Source: Candidatus Woesearchaeota archaeon
Lineage (GTDB): Archaea > Nanobdellota > Nanobdellia > Woesearchaeales > UBA10200
Length of the DNA: 16,289 bases
Assembly (NCBI GenBank): GCA_018302185.1
Contig: JAGVZX010000026.1
Coordinates: forward strand, 1-16,289
Direction of reading: 5' to 3'
Shown: positions 1 through 6,461 of the stretch, piece after piece
Layout: every line of letters starts with the position of its first letter
Position numbering within the stretch: position 1 is the first letter of the stretch
Position numbers and translations under genes: made by a program
Notes under the pieces: model-generated
The model's input: the letters and a program-made list of their open reading frames with translations, nothing else
Told to the model about the DNA's origin: nothing
The model's database searches: none

Positions 1-184
1 TGGCGACTGCCAATATTTGACGAACACAAATAAAAAAACCAAGCCAAGTTGCGACGGGCAATTCCAACTAATTACTAATTGACTAACACATCACGCAATA
101 CTTTTCCATTTTCCTTTCTATTAACACACGTAGAGGAGGAGCAACTAATTAATAATCTAAGAGAGTGTTCGTCGGCAGTCGCCA
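1..184. ncRNA. Unidentified structured element, copy 1
   Basis: The ends pair perfectly: bases 1-11 (TGGCGACTGCC) with 174-184 (GGCAGTCGCCA). A 7-nt bulge on the left only (12-18) follows, then bases 19-27 (GACGAACAC) pair with 165-173. Inside are two blocks shared with copy 2: 46-62 (AAGTTGCGACGGGCAAT), which can fold into the small hairpin TTGC-GACGG-GCAA, and 129-146, starting CGTAGAGGAGGAG. The middle (63-128) is AT-rich and differs from copy 2. The GC-rich helices stand out in an AT-rich genome. It does not resemble tRNA, RNase P, SRP or 5S RNA motifs as I know them. It lies 47 nt past the trmI stop codon. The left edge of the window coincides with the first paired base, so any outer helix like that of copy 2 cannot be seen. 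The transcribed strand is unknown; a folded mobile repeat is the alternative. Confidence 0.6.
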
Positions 185-231
185 CCGTTTTAGAGAATTT
201 TATTGTGCAAACTAACGAAATATAAGAAATC

Positions 232-1149
232 TCACGCCTTTCTTACAAAGCTGATGAACCCAGAATGACCTATGCTTGCAGACATTGGTCTTACCTTTCT
301 CTCGTCAATCTCCCAATCCCTCAAGATGACTTCAACTGTCTTAATATAAAGCAAACCGTCAATCTTTTTTACTTTCTCAACAAAATCACTTACTTGTGGA
401 GTGGTTGGAGAATAAGAGACCAAAAATCCTCCGCTTTTGAGCAAAGCATTTGCATTCTCGACAGCAAGCCATGGTTCAGGAAGGTCTAACGCAACTAAAT
501 CAACATCCTTTGGGAAATCATTTTTTCCTTTATCCTCTTTTTTCTTCTCATCAATCTTGTCATATATAGACTTATTATTCATCACGATATTCTTTAGTCC
601 CAGAAATTTGACATTTTCAGCTGCAATCTTAAAGAAATCCTCTCTTATCTCATATGTAAAAACTTTCTTGACGATATTTGCCAGCATAAAGCACAATGCC
701 CCAGAGCCTGTGCCTGCATCAACCACGATTGAATTTTTGCCTATTCCTGTTTCTGCAATTATTATGCCTATATCCTTCCTTGGTATTATCTGCGGCGCTC
801 TCTTTATCCTTGAATAAGCATCTATGAACGCAGGCTTGTGCGCAAATAATTTAGTCCCATTAGCTGTCTTAATCACGCTAGCATCGCTTTTTAGGTCTTT
901 CTTGCTCACAACCCCGAAATTTGTATGAAAATCCTGCTCAATATTCCTCACAAAAAATCTCTTGCCAAATTCAGTTATAAGGACTTTCTTGATTGTCTCA
1001 ATCTTTTTCTCTTTCTTTATGGTCTCAGTTTTTCTTTCATTATTTACTATATCCACCTTCTTCTCATTTACTTTATTCTCTTTAACCATAGGTTGTTCTT
1101 TCCCTTTCAATATTCTCTGTTTCTTTTCTGTTTTTTCCATTTTTAGCAT
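232..1149 (-). CDS. trmI: tRNA (adenine-57/58-N1)-methyltransferase TrmI
   Basis: SAM-dependent enzyme that makes m1A at position 58 (and 57 in archaea) of tRNA, stabilising the T-loop/D-loop contact. Visible: the SAM-binding motif I at residues 142-150 (VVDAGTGSG), the acidic motif II around YEIRED (166-171), the catalytic-site motif LDLPEPW (221-227), and the family C-terminal signature RPMSASIGHSGF (287-298). At 305 residues it is about 50 longer than usual archaeal TrmI because of a lysine/glutamate-rich N-terminal extension (residues 1-55). This extension is either a basic RNA-binding tail or an over-called start. Internal methionines at residues 4 and 21 are alternatives, but the TATA box at 1165-1174 lies about 20 nt from the ATG used here and supports it. 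It follows the GNAT gene by 29 nt. The family assignment is secure. Confidence 0.9.
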   Translation of the reverse strand: MLKMEKTEKKQRILKGKEQPMVKENKVNEKKVDIVNNERKTETIKKEKKIETIKKVLITEFGKRFFVRNIEQDFHTNFGVVSKKDLKSDASVIKTANGTKLFAHKPAFIDAYSRIKRAPQIIPRKDIGIIIAETGIGKNSIVVDAGTGSGALCFMLANIVKKVFTYEIREDFFKIAAENVKFLGLKNIVMNNKSIYDKIDEKKKEDKGKNDFPKDVDLVALDLPEPWLAVENANALLKSGGFLVSYSPTTPQVSDFVEKVKKIDGLLYIKTVEVILRDWEIDERKVRPMSASIGHSGFISFVRKA

Positions 1150-1164
1150 AAAATAATCTATTTA

Positions 1165-1174
1165 GGATATAAAT
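1165..1174 (-). promoter_or_regulatory. TATA box for trmI
   Basis: On the minus strand this reads ATTTATATCC, about 20 nt upstream of the trmI ATG. That spacing suits a leaderless archaeal transcript. It would give trmI its own promoter inside the GNAT-trmI gap. Confidence 0.5.
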
Positions 1175-1178
1175 CTGC

Positions 1179-1769
1179 TCATTCATTCAGGCTTTTGCCG
1201 TACAATACTGCTCTTGTGCCGTCGCTGTAATAATCCTCTAATGCATTGATCTTTCTATACTTTAACTTTTTATAAAATTGATGCACTTTATCATTTCCTT
1301 TTTCGCTTGTATAAGCATAGATGTTCCTAAAGCCTTTCTTTTTTGCTAGCTTCTCAATAAACTTAGCGAGCTTTTTCCCAATTCCTTTATTATGGTATTT
1401 CTGCTTGACTGCAATCCACGAAAGCTCGCAATTCTTATAGCCAGGAAACTCAAGCTTTAATGTTGCATATCCTGCAATCTCTTTATTGCAATTATTTTTT
1501 TCACTCTTATTATACTCATTATTTACATTCTTCTTAATCTCATAAACATAAAATTCCTTATTGCTTTCATTCAATCTCTTGTGCAATGCTTCTTTTAATT
1601 TATCTTTGCCTATCTTTAATCTCATGATCACAATAGAATCGCATTCACCATCAACATCAAGCAATTTAGGAAGATCAGATTGTGCGGCTTTTCTTATTAT
1701 GCCATTACTTAATTTATCTTTATTATCATTTGACATATTATCAATTAGAATTTTTTCACTCATCATCAT
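1179..1769 (-). CDS. GNAT family N-acetyltransferase
   Basis: Acetyl-CoA-dependent N-acetyltransferase of unknown substrate; 196 residues. The acetyl-CoA-binding motif A is visible at about 117-134 (WIAVKQKYHNKGIGKKL), with H126 where most members have Arg or Gln. The motif B region FYKKLKYRK is at 165-173. An asparagine/lysine-rich loop (about 80-97) interrupts the N-terminal half. The gene overlaps the end of the methionine aminopeptidase reading frame by 14 nt. Three consecutive ATG codons open it, and the third forms the coupled stop/start ATGAGTGA, so any of the three could be used. Translational coupling to the MetAP fragment is likely. A RimI-like N-terminal acetyltransferase acting after Met removal is a tempting reading from the context, but the sequence does not prove it. 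Confidence 0.8.
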   Translation of the reverse strand: MMMSEKILIDNMSNDNKDKLSNGIIRKAAQSDLPKLLDVDGECDSIVIMRLKIGKDKLKEALHKRLNESNKEFYVYEIKKNVNNEYNKSEKNNCNKEIAGYATLKLEFPGYKNCELSWIAVKQKYHNKGIGKKLAKFIEKLAKKKGFRNIYAYTSEKGNDKVHQFYKKLKYRKINALEDYYSDGTRAVLYGKSLNE

Positions 1770-2693
1770 ATTTTGTCAAAATCACAGGCTTATCCTTAAC
1801 TAACAGAGTATGTTCTGCCTGGCTTATGATTCCATGCGCCTTGTCGACCAATGGAGGATAGCTTCTTACAACATCTGTCTGCATGAGCTCTCTCATCCCA
1901 AAATTAACTTTAGGTTTTCCAAATTTCCTAGTCAGCCATCTTGTAGTAAAAGGCAATCCATTCAATTTTTCAACCTCCTTTAATATTTCGCGAGCAAATG
2001 TACCACGAACTCCCTTTTTAGATTCCTGCATAAACACGCTTGCTTCATTTGCTTCATAGATTAGCCCAGCGCCAGTGCTTGCAAATGGCTCTATCGCAAT
2101 AACCATATTCTCCTCAAGCTTAAACTTTTCTGCACTATTATAATTAGGCATTCCTGGCTTTGTATGTATGTTCCATCTTGCTATCCCATGTCCAGATAAA
2201 TTACGCACTGGCTTAAATCCATAGCTCTCTATTGTCTCTTGGATCACTTGCCCAACTTCAGAATTATAAACTCCGACACTCACAGCTTTTATTGCATTAT
2301 CTAGAGCCTCGCGACTAGCCTTAACTAATTCATTATATTTGCCTGAAAGATCAACAGTAAGCGCATTATCTCCAATATAACCATTGACATGCACTCCTAC
2401 ATCCAAGCAGATCAATTGATCACTAAAAACAATCTTGTCATCTTCTTCTGGGCAGTAATTAATCTTGCGCAAAGTTCTTTTATCTTATCTTCAACTTTGT
2501 CAAGCACTTCTAGCATTGTAACTTCTTTTTTGATCAAGCTTTTGCCATAATGAAGAGCCTCGCCTGCTATCTTTCCTGCTTTCTTGAAGCTTTCGATAGC
2601 ATCTTCACTAGCAATATTGACTAGCTCTCTGCCTAGATTATCTTTCAGCTGCGATGCATTTCTCTTATCATCACTATCTGCATTTATGCTCAT
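1756..2693 (-). pseudogene. map: Type-2 methionine aminopeptidase, frameshifted with internal deletion
   Basis: MetAP removes the N-terminal methionine of new proteins. The N-terminal part (2693 down to about 2460) and the C-terminal part (about 2457 to 1756) lie in different frames. The C-terminal part carries all five expected metal ligands: Asp in LDVGVHVNGYIGD (two), His in NLSGHGIARW, Glu in IAIEPFAS and Glu in AEHTLL. Between ELCARL and YCPEEDD the usual stretch of about 14 residues (AFPxNxSINExAAH in archaeal enzymes) is missing. I estimate a loss near 40 nt, which both shifts the frame and deletes the conserved active-site histidine before the YTP-like motif. The C-terminal frame has only a TTG (2472) as possible own start. 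Either the gene is dead and another copy exists, or this is an assembly error; MetAP is normally essential. Confidence 0.85.
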
Positions 2694-2717
2694 GGTAATC
2701 CTAGAATTAGCTTGATG

Positions 2718-2725
2718 TATTTAAA
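2718..2725 (-). promoter_or_regulatory. TATA box for map-GNAT operon
   Basis: On the minus strand TTTAAATA, centred about 28 nt before the ATG at 2693. It is typical of leaderless archaeal promoters and suggests that the broken map gene still has an intact promoter. Confidence 0.55.
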
Positions 2726-2763
2726 TTGTTTTGGGTGCAAATAGTTTATTTTTATAATGTATT

Positions 2764-2779
2764 AAAAACTTAATAAAAA
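2764..2779 (-). terminator. Oligo-T terminator candidate
   Basis: On the minus strand two T5 tracts (2775-2779 and 2764-2768) lie about 55-70 nt past the stop of the unknown protein gene at 2834. Archaeal RNA polymerase terminates at T-tracts. The 140-bp gap otherwise holds only the map promoter. Confidence 0.35.
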
Positions 2780-2833
2780 TTAGGCTAGTTATAAACAAAT
2801 ATCCCATTTTAAGGTAATATGTATAAGAAAAGA

Positions 2834-3478
2834 TTAAGAATCTTCTATGTGCTTCACATATTTAATTTTTCGCTCTGTCATTATCTTTTCTACAGACGTT
2901 CTGTCCTTTCCTAAAACTTCAGCATAAGGTATGGATGTTTTACCTTTAGATAACTCTTCAAGCCTTGATCTTGGCACAATTTTTGCCATATCCCAATTTC
3001 CATGCTCTGAATCCTCATGCCATTCTGTATATTGTCCATCTTTATTCAAACCATATTCTGATCTTTCTCTAGCTATGCCATTTCTTACACTATATTTGAC
3101 AACTTTTACAGCTTTTCCATCCTTATAATGTATTTCAGGTGTTATATCAAAATCTCCTATCATCCATGCATTTTCTTTTATCTCTGCTCTATCGCTTGCA
3201 TATACCTCAACTTGATTTCCTTTATCATACACCAAAGCAAATTGCCTTATTTCAGGATTTTTGCTTTTTAAATATGTTAATGTATTTTCAAGCATTATCT
3301 CTAAATGACGTGTTTTGCCAGATTGAGTGAATTCAAAAGCAAATGGGTGGTAAACAATAGTGCTTAAGCTGATATATCCATCTTTTTTTAGATTATTAAC
3401 TTCTTTGGTATCAGTCTCAGTAATTTTAGCATCTAAAGTTTTTGATATCTCTTTGACAAAGTCACATATTGCTAGCAT
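2834..3478 (-). CDS. Uncharacterised protein, second gene of the S26-like operon
   Basis: I do not recognise this 214-residue protein. It has no signal peptide or membrane segment and is rich in charged residues, so it is probably cytoplasmic. The middle (about 95-150) looks like beta-strands (QVEVYASDR, DFDITPEIHYKDG, VKVVKYSVRNG). The acidic/histidine stretch YTEWHEDSEHGNW lies at about 150-162. The C-terminal 60 residues look helical and basic and end in EDS. It begins 13 nt after the stop of the S26-like gene, and a clear Shine-Dalgarno GAGGAG lies 5 nt before its ATG. That suits an internal operon gene and contrasts with the leaderless first genes here. Cotranscription suggests a role linked to the peptidase-like partner, but that is inference only. 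Confidence 0.75.
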   Translation of the reverse strand: MLAICDFVKEISKTLDAKITETDTKEVNNLKKDGYISLSTIVYHPFAFEFTQSGKTRHLEIMLENTLTYLKSKNPEIRQFALVYDKGNQVEVYASDRAEIKENAWMIGDFDITPEIHYKDGKAVKVVKYSVRNGIARERSEYGLNKDGQYTEWHEDSEHGNWDMAKIVPRSRLEELSKGKTSIPYAEVLGKDRTSVEKIMTERKIKYVKHIEDS

Positions 3479-3483
3479 TTTCT

Positions 3484-3489
3484 CTCCTC
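3484..3489 (-). promoter_or_regulatory. Shine-Dalgarno GAGGAG
   Basis: GAGGAG on the minus strand, 5 nt before the ATG at 3478. It fixes the start of the unknown protein and shows it is translated from an operon message. Confidence 0.7.
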
Positions 3490-3491
3490 AT

Positions 3492-4046
3492 CTAATATAT
3501 AATCCCAACCACAACCCCTTCAATCTGCGAAAACCTTACTTTGCCAGGATCTTCTTTTGCAAGATTATCCCCTTTGACACGAACAAACCATCCATCTTTA
3601 TCTTCGCCGACTTCCACTACTCTATGTATGATCAACCCGTCAACATACTCAGAATTATAGCTTATGATATCTCCAATTTTGACATCTTCAGTTGTTTTAG
3701 GTTTTAGCTCGATTGAATTGCTTCCTGCATCTATAATAGGATCCATGCTGTTTGTGTCAGTAAATCTTGCCCATGAAGCATCTTTGACATCGATTATTAC
3801 CTTATCTTTTAGTACATGGATCTGAGATTCTTTGATATGATCATTTGGCGAGCTTTTCTCTGCATTATAGACTACAGCGCTTCCTGTCAATTTGTCACTA
3901 TTCTCAACTTCAAACACCTCAAACTGCTTTGGCTCAGCATAATTGCTGCCTAAAGTACTATAAGTTGTATGCGCAAGCCATCCTACTAAGAAGATAGCTA
4001 AGAACACAAATACACTTCTCTTTCCCCCAAAATCATGCTCTCTCAT
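3492..4046 (-). CDS. S26 family signal-peptidase-like membrane protein
   Basis: A single N-terminal membrane segment (about residues 10-28 from the start used here) is followed by an extracytoplasmic domain. It carries the S26 signature: NSMDP with the presumed nucleophile Ser, GDIISYN, IIHRVVEV with the His used by Sec11-type archaeal enzymes, and VKGDN. The protein is 184 residues. An upstream TTG at 4061 would add five residues, but the ATG at 4046 lies about 26 nt from the TATA box and is preferred as a leaderless start. A linker of about 60 residues with no hydrophobic character separates the anchor from the catalytic Ser, longer than in minimal Sec11. It could be signal peptidase I itself or a specialised relative. 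It forms an operon with the unknown gene 13 nt downstream. Confidence 0.75.
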   Translation of the reverse strand: MREHDFGGKRSVFVFLAIFLVGWLAHTTYSTLGSNYAEPKQFEVFEVENSDKLTGSAVVYNAEKSSPNDHIKESQIHVLKDKVIIDVKDASWARFTDTNSMDPIIDAGSNSIELKPKTTEDVKIGDIISYNSEYVDGLIIHRVVEVGEDKDGWFVRVKGDNLAKEDPGKVRFSQIEGVVVGIIY

Positions 4047-4068
4047 AGGAATATACAACAAGAACTAA

Positions 4069-4076
4069 TATATAAA
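4069..4076 (-). promoter_or_regulatory. TATA box for S26-like operon
   Basis: TTTATATA on the minus strand, centred about 26 nt before the ATG at 4046. It decides the start of the S26-like gene. Confidence 0.6.
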
Positions 4077-4092
4077 CCTTTCTATATTTAAC

Positions 4093-4104
4093 CACTTTAA
4101 AGTG
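4093..4104. promoter_or_regulatory. 12-bp palindrome CACTTTAAAGTG
   Basis: A perfect 12-bp palindrome lies about 17 bp upstream of the TATA box of the S26-like operon, in the 97-bp gap after the HEEGH gene. It could be an activator or repressor site. In AT-rich DNA it could also be chance, and its TTTAAA core could act as a second TATA box. Confidence 0.25.
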
Positions 4105-4143
4105 ACAAAATAATCAGAAATTACAAGGTTTTGATTACGTCCT

Positions 4144-5256
4144 CTATTTTTTCTTATACGTTATCTCACTAAAGACTCCAGGTCCCATAACCCCATTAGC
4201 AGGGTCATATTGGGCAGAAGGAGTGAATTTCCAGACATAATCTGTTCCAGGTATCCTTACTGTAACACTGACGCCTGCAAGTTTAAGCGCATCTGCAGCT
4301 AAAGCCATCTTCATGCTCTTGCCAAGACCATGCTCATCTAATGCATTGATATCACTAAGATTATAATCTGTTCCGGGAGGATTAAAAATATAATATGATA
4401 AAAAATCTATGCCTGCTAAAAATCTGCTGAACCTTAAGAATTTTCCTTGTGGTGAATCAGGATCTATCTCTCCTTTCTCAAGGATCCTAGTTATATTCTC
4501 ATATGCATTCTGAGATGCATTAAAGCCTCCCATTGCCAATGCAAGGTCTTGTCTTCCAGTAAAGCCTCTGCCATTATAGATTGCTCTTCCGCTAAATAAA
4601 CTTAGTTCTTTTCCTATCCCAGAATCTGATGCTAAGGCAACTCCTCCTATATCTATTGCTAAATCATGCCCTATTCCTAGATTTGTTGCTTGCTTCCCAT
4701 GTCCCTCTTCATGATTGATAGTCTTAAATAAAAATGCTGCATATAATGCAGCAGCAGTCTCTGCTAAATCCTCTACTCTATTTTTGCGTAACATTATTTG
4801 TTGAGGTAATTTGATTTTTGTAGATGGGGGTATTAATCTGCTTTGATCTCTATATGCAGGCCTTATGGCATGAGCTGGATATATGATTGGAGATTGTATT
4901 GCTGACAAAGATTCTTGAGATCTTCCAGTATGTTGATTCTTATCTGCCTCACTTTTAGGGTCATCTGTGCATTTTTTATCTATCTTGAATCCTTTGATTC
5001 CTAATTCATTCTCTGGATTTCTGCTTATTCTTGATTCTAATAAACCTATTCCAGATTCTGTCTTTGCAGTATTATCTCTGTTGTTTGCATTTTGTAAGTA
5101 TGCATTATTTTCAGAAGCTTTTGCCTCTCCTGCTAAAGCTAAGGCAAAAAGTGCTGCAGCTATCCCTGGCACGATACTATCTTTGGCATGCTTAGCTCTA
5201 TTATAAAATCCAGCAATGCTTTCTTTAAGATACCCTGCTATATTCTTACTCTCCAT
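4144..5256 (-). CDS. Membrane-anchored or secreted HEEGH putative metallopeptidase
   Basis: 370 residues. A hydrophobic segment at about 28-43 after a basic N-terminus, ending in an Ala-rich AGEAKASE, reads as a signal peptide or anchor. Residues 45-160 are low-complexity and polar, like an exported linker. A hydrophobic helix (164-180) runs into HEEGHGKQA (182-190), which fits the zinc-binding HExxH pattern and the HExGH form used by M50 site-2 proteases. FNPPGTDYNLSD at 291-302 vaguely recalls the M50 NPxxxxxxD motif. The protein has too few clear membrane helices for a normal M50 enzyme, so the family is uncertain. The C-terminal part (about 325-370) looks like beta-strands. The TATA box at 5280-5287 lies 28 nt before the ATG, which supports this start. 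The substrate is unknown. Confidence 0.65.
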   Translation of the reverse strand: MESKNIAGYLKESIAGFYNRAKHAKDSIVPGIAAALFALALAGEAKASENNAYLQNANNRDNTAKTESGIGLLESRISRNPENELGIKGFKIDKKCTDDPKSEADKNQHTGRSQESLSAIQSPIIYPAHAIRPAYRDQSRLIPPSTKIKLPQQIMLRKNRVEDLAETAAALYAAFLFKTINHEEGHGKQATNLGIGHDLAIDIGGVALASDSGIGKELSLFSGRAIYNGRGFTGRQDLALAMGGFNASQNAYENITRILEKGEIDPDSPQGKFLRFSRFLAGIDFLSYYIFNPPGTDYNLSDINALDEHGLGKSMKMALAADALKLAGVSVTVRIPGTDYVWKFTPSAQYDPANGVMGPGVFSEITYKKK

Positions 5257-5279
5257 AACAGCTGTATCTGGTTAAGAAC

Positions 5280-5287
5280 TATTTAAA
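5280..5287 (-). promoter_or_regulatory. TATA box for HEEGH gene
   Basis: TTTAAATA on the minus strand, centred 28 nt before the ATG at 5256; the gene has its own leaderless-type promoter. Confidence 0.55.
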
Positions 5288-5323
5288 CCTTTCGTTTTTG
5301 TTGTTACTAAGAGGTAGTTAATA

Positions 5324-6337
5324 TTACTGATAATCTGCCTTTTCTTTTGTCCAATTAGCTAATAATAATCCTGCCATTATATCTGTATCTCTTTGGTGTA
5401 CATGAACAACAGAGCCTCGGTTTAGTATCAAAGGCAATGCGCTTATATGAGAATCAGCTTTTGCCTCTCTGCCATATCTATCTGTAAATTTCTGTTCTGC
5501 TGATTCAATAGGCAAATCATTAGCTGCCCAATATAATGCTCTTCTGAACATTGTTTTTAAGTGCTGCTCATATGCGCTAAGCCAATATTTTCTGAAATGT
5601 ATGGGGTATTTAACATTTTTGATGCTGATACTTTCAGCTAGCTCAGGAAATGTTGTAGTATGCCCATTTAATGTATTCGCATATGCGATAGCATCATATA
5701 CTTTTCTCGCTAATCCTGGTATCAGTTCACCAAAAATATATCTGATTAGGTCTCTCTCAATGGAAGTTAATTTGCCATCAACTCGGCTATTTTCTTTTAG
5801 CCAACTTCTATCATATGTCCATATTCTTTCGACTGTTGCATTTAATCTTCTTGCTCTGGTTTCTCTTTCATGGTCAGGGATATTCCATAATTTATCTGCT
5901 ATAAGTATTCTGCATGCATCATAGAAATATCTAAAATTCTCTTTAAAATCATTATATGCTATATCTTTTGCTCTAGCATCTTCTAAATTATAGGTAGTTT
6001 GGAGCCTGCTTTCTAATCTGGCATCGCTTTTTACTATTCTATCAACATCTACTTGTTCTACAGTTCCTAAAAAATCAGTTATCTCTTTTTTTCTCTGAGC
6101 GTTTGTGTCACCTGCAGGCTGCCATCTATTGACTTCATCAACTACTGTTGTTGGCACGACTAATCTGTCTCCATATTTTCCAAGAACATCTAATCTTCCA
6201 TGGCATTCAAATGCAGAAGTATCGCACGTTGCAAATCCTGCTTCATCTGGCTTAACTCTCTGGAGTCTAGCAGGACCTATAATATGCACTGTAACTTCTT
6301 CTCCGTCATCCCTGTGTAAAGTTAGTTGTTTCTTCAT
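5324..6337 (-). CDS. PIN-domain nuclease with a large internal insertion
   Basis: PIN domains are Mg-dependent RNases that use three or four acidic residues. Here the first two lie in the N-terminal part: D39 in TCDTSAF and E68 in VPTTVVDEVNRW. The last ones lie near the C-terminus: D295 in KADSHISALPLIL and D317/D319 in HQRDTDIMAGLLL. A normal PIN domain is 120-140 residues; here about 190-200 mostly helical residues (about 95-290) sit between the halves. The insertion is rich in Arg, Tyr and Trp. The first 35 residues form a beta-rich lead-in. An in-frame stop directly before the ATG fixes the start, and a TATA-like element at 6357-6364 lies 24 nt away. The neighbour on the start side is structured element copy 2. 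The PIN call is from motifs only; target and partner are unknown. Confidence 0.65.
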   Translation of the reverse strand: MKKQLTLHRDDGEEVTVHIIGPARLQRVKPDEAGFATCDTSAFECHGRLDVLGKYGDRLVVPTTVVDEVNRWQPAGDTNAQRKKEITDFLGTVEQVDVDRIVKSDARLESRLQTTYNLEDARAKDIAYNDFKENFRYFYDACRILIADKLWNIPDHERETRARRLNATVERIWTYDRSWLKENSRVDGKLTSIERDLIRYIFGELIPGLARKVYDAIAYANTLNGHTTTFPELAESISIKNVKYPIHFRKYWLSAYEQHLKTMFRRALYWAANDLPIESAEQKFTDRYGREAKADSHISALPLILNRGSVVHVHQRDTDIMAGLLLANWTKEKADYQ

Positions 6338-6356
6338 TTAGCCAACACTCTTCCAA

Positions 6357-6364
6357 ATAATAAA
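6357..6364 (-). promoter_or_regulatory. TATA-like box for split-PIN gene
   Basis: TTTATTAT on the minus strand within GTTTATTATTTGG, centred 24 nt before the ATG at 6337. The rest of the stretch 6338-6461 is AT-rich and shows no gene. Confidence 0.4.
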
Positions 6365-6461
6365 CAACCTCTCTTTTATCAGCAAAGAATCTATATTGTT
6401 TAAAAAGCTGATGACACATTTGTGAAAAAAATAATTCCTCGACTAAGGCCATGATAACTCG

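Noticed and set aside
1756..2472. C-terminal MetAP frame as an independent gene
   Set aside because: Its only early start is a TTG within the N-terminal frame, it lacks the first helix and the active-site His, and it is plainly the rest of the broken gene.
4047..4061. TTG start for the S26-like gene
   Set aside because: The ATG at 4046 lies at the proper distance from the TATA box, and the five extra residues add nothing to the family match.
6408..6414. CTGATGA followed by a short CACA/TGTG stem and A-run, resembling a hammerhead core or a C/D box
   Set aside because: The required G before the AAA and a third helix are missing for a hammerhead, and no matching D and D' boxes are seen; a 7-nt match is expected by chance.
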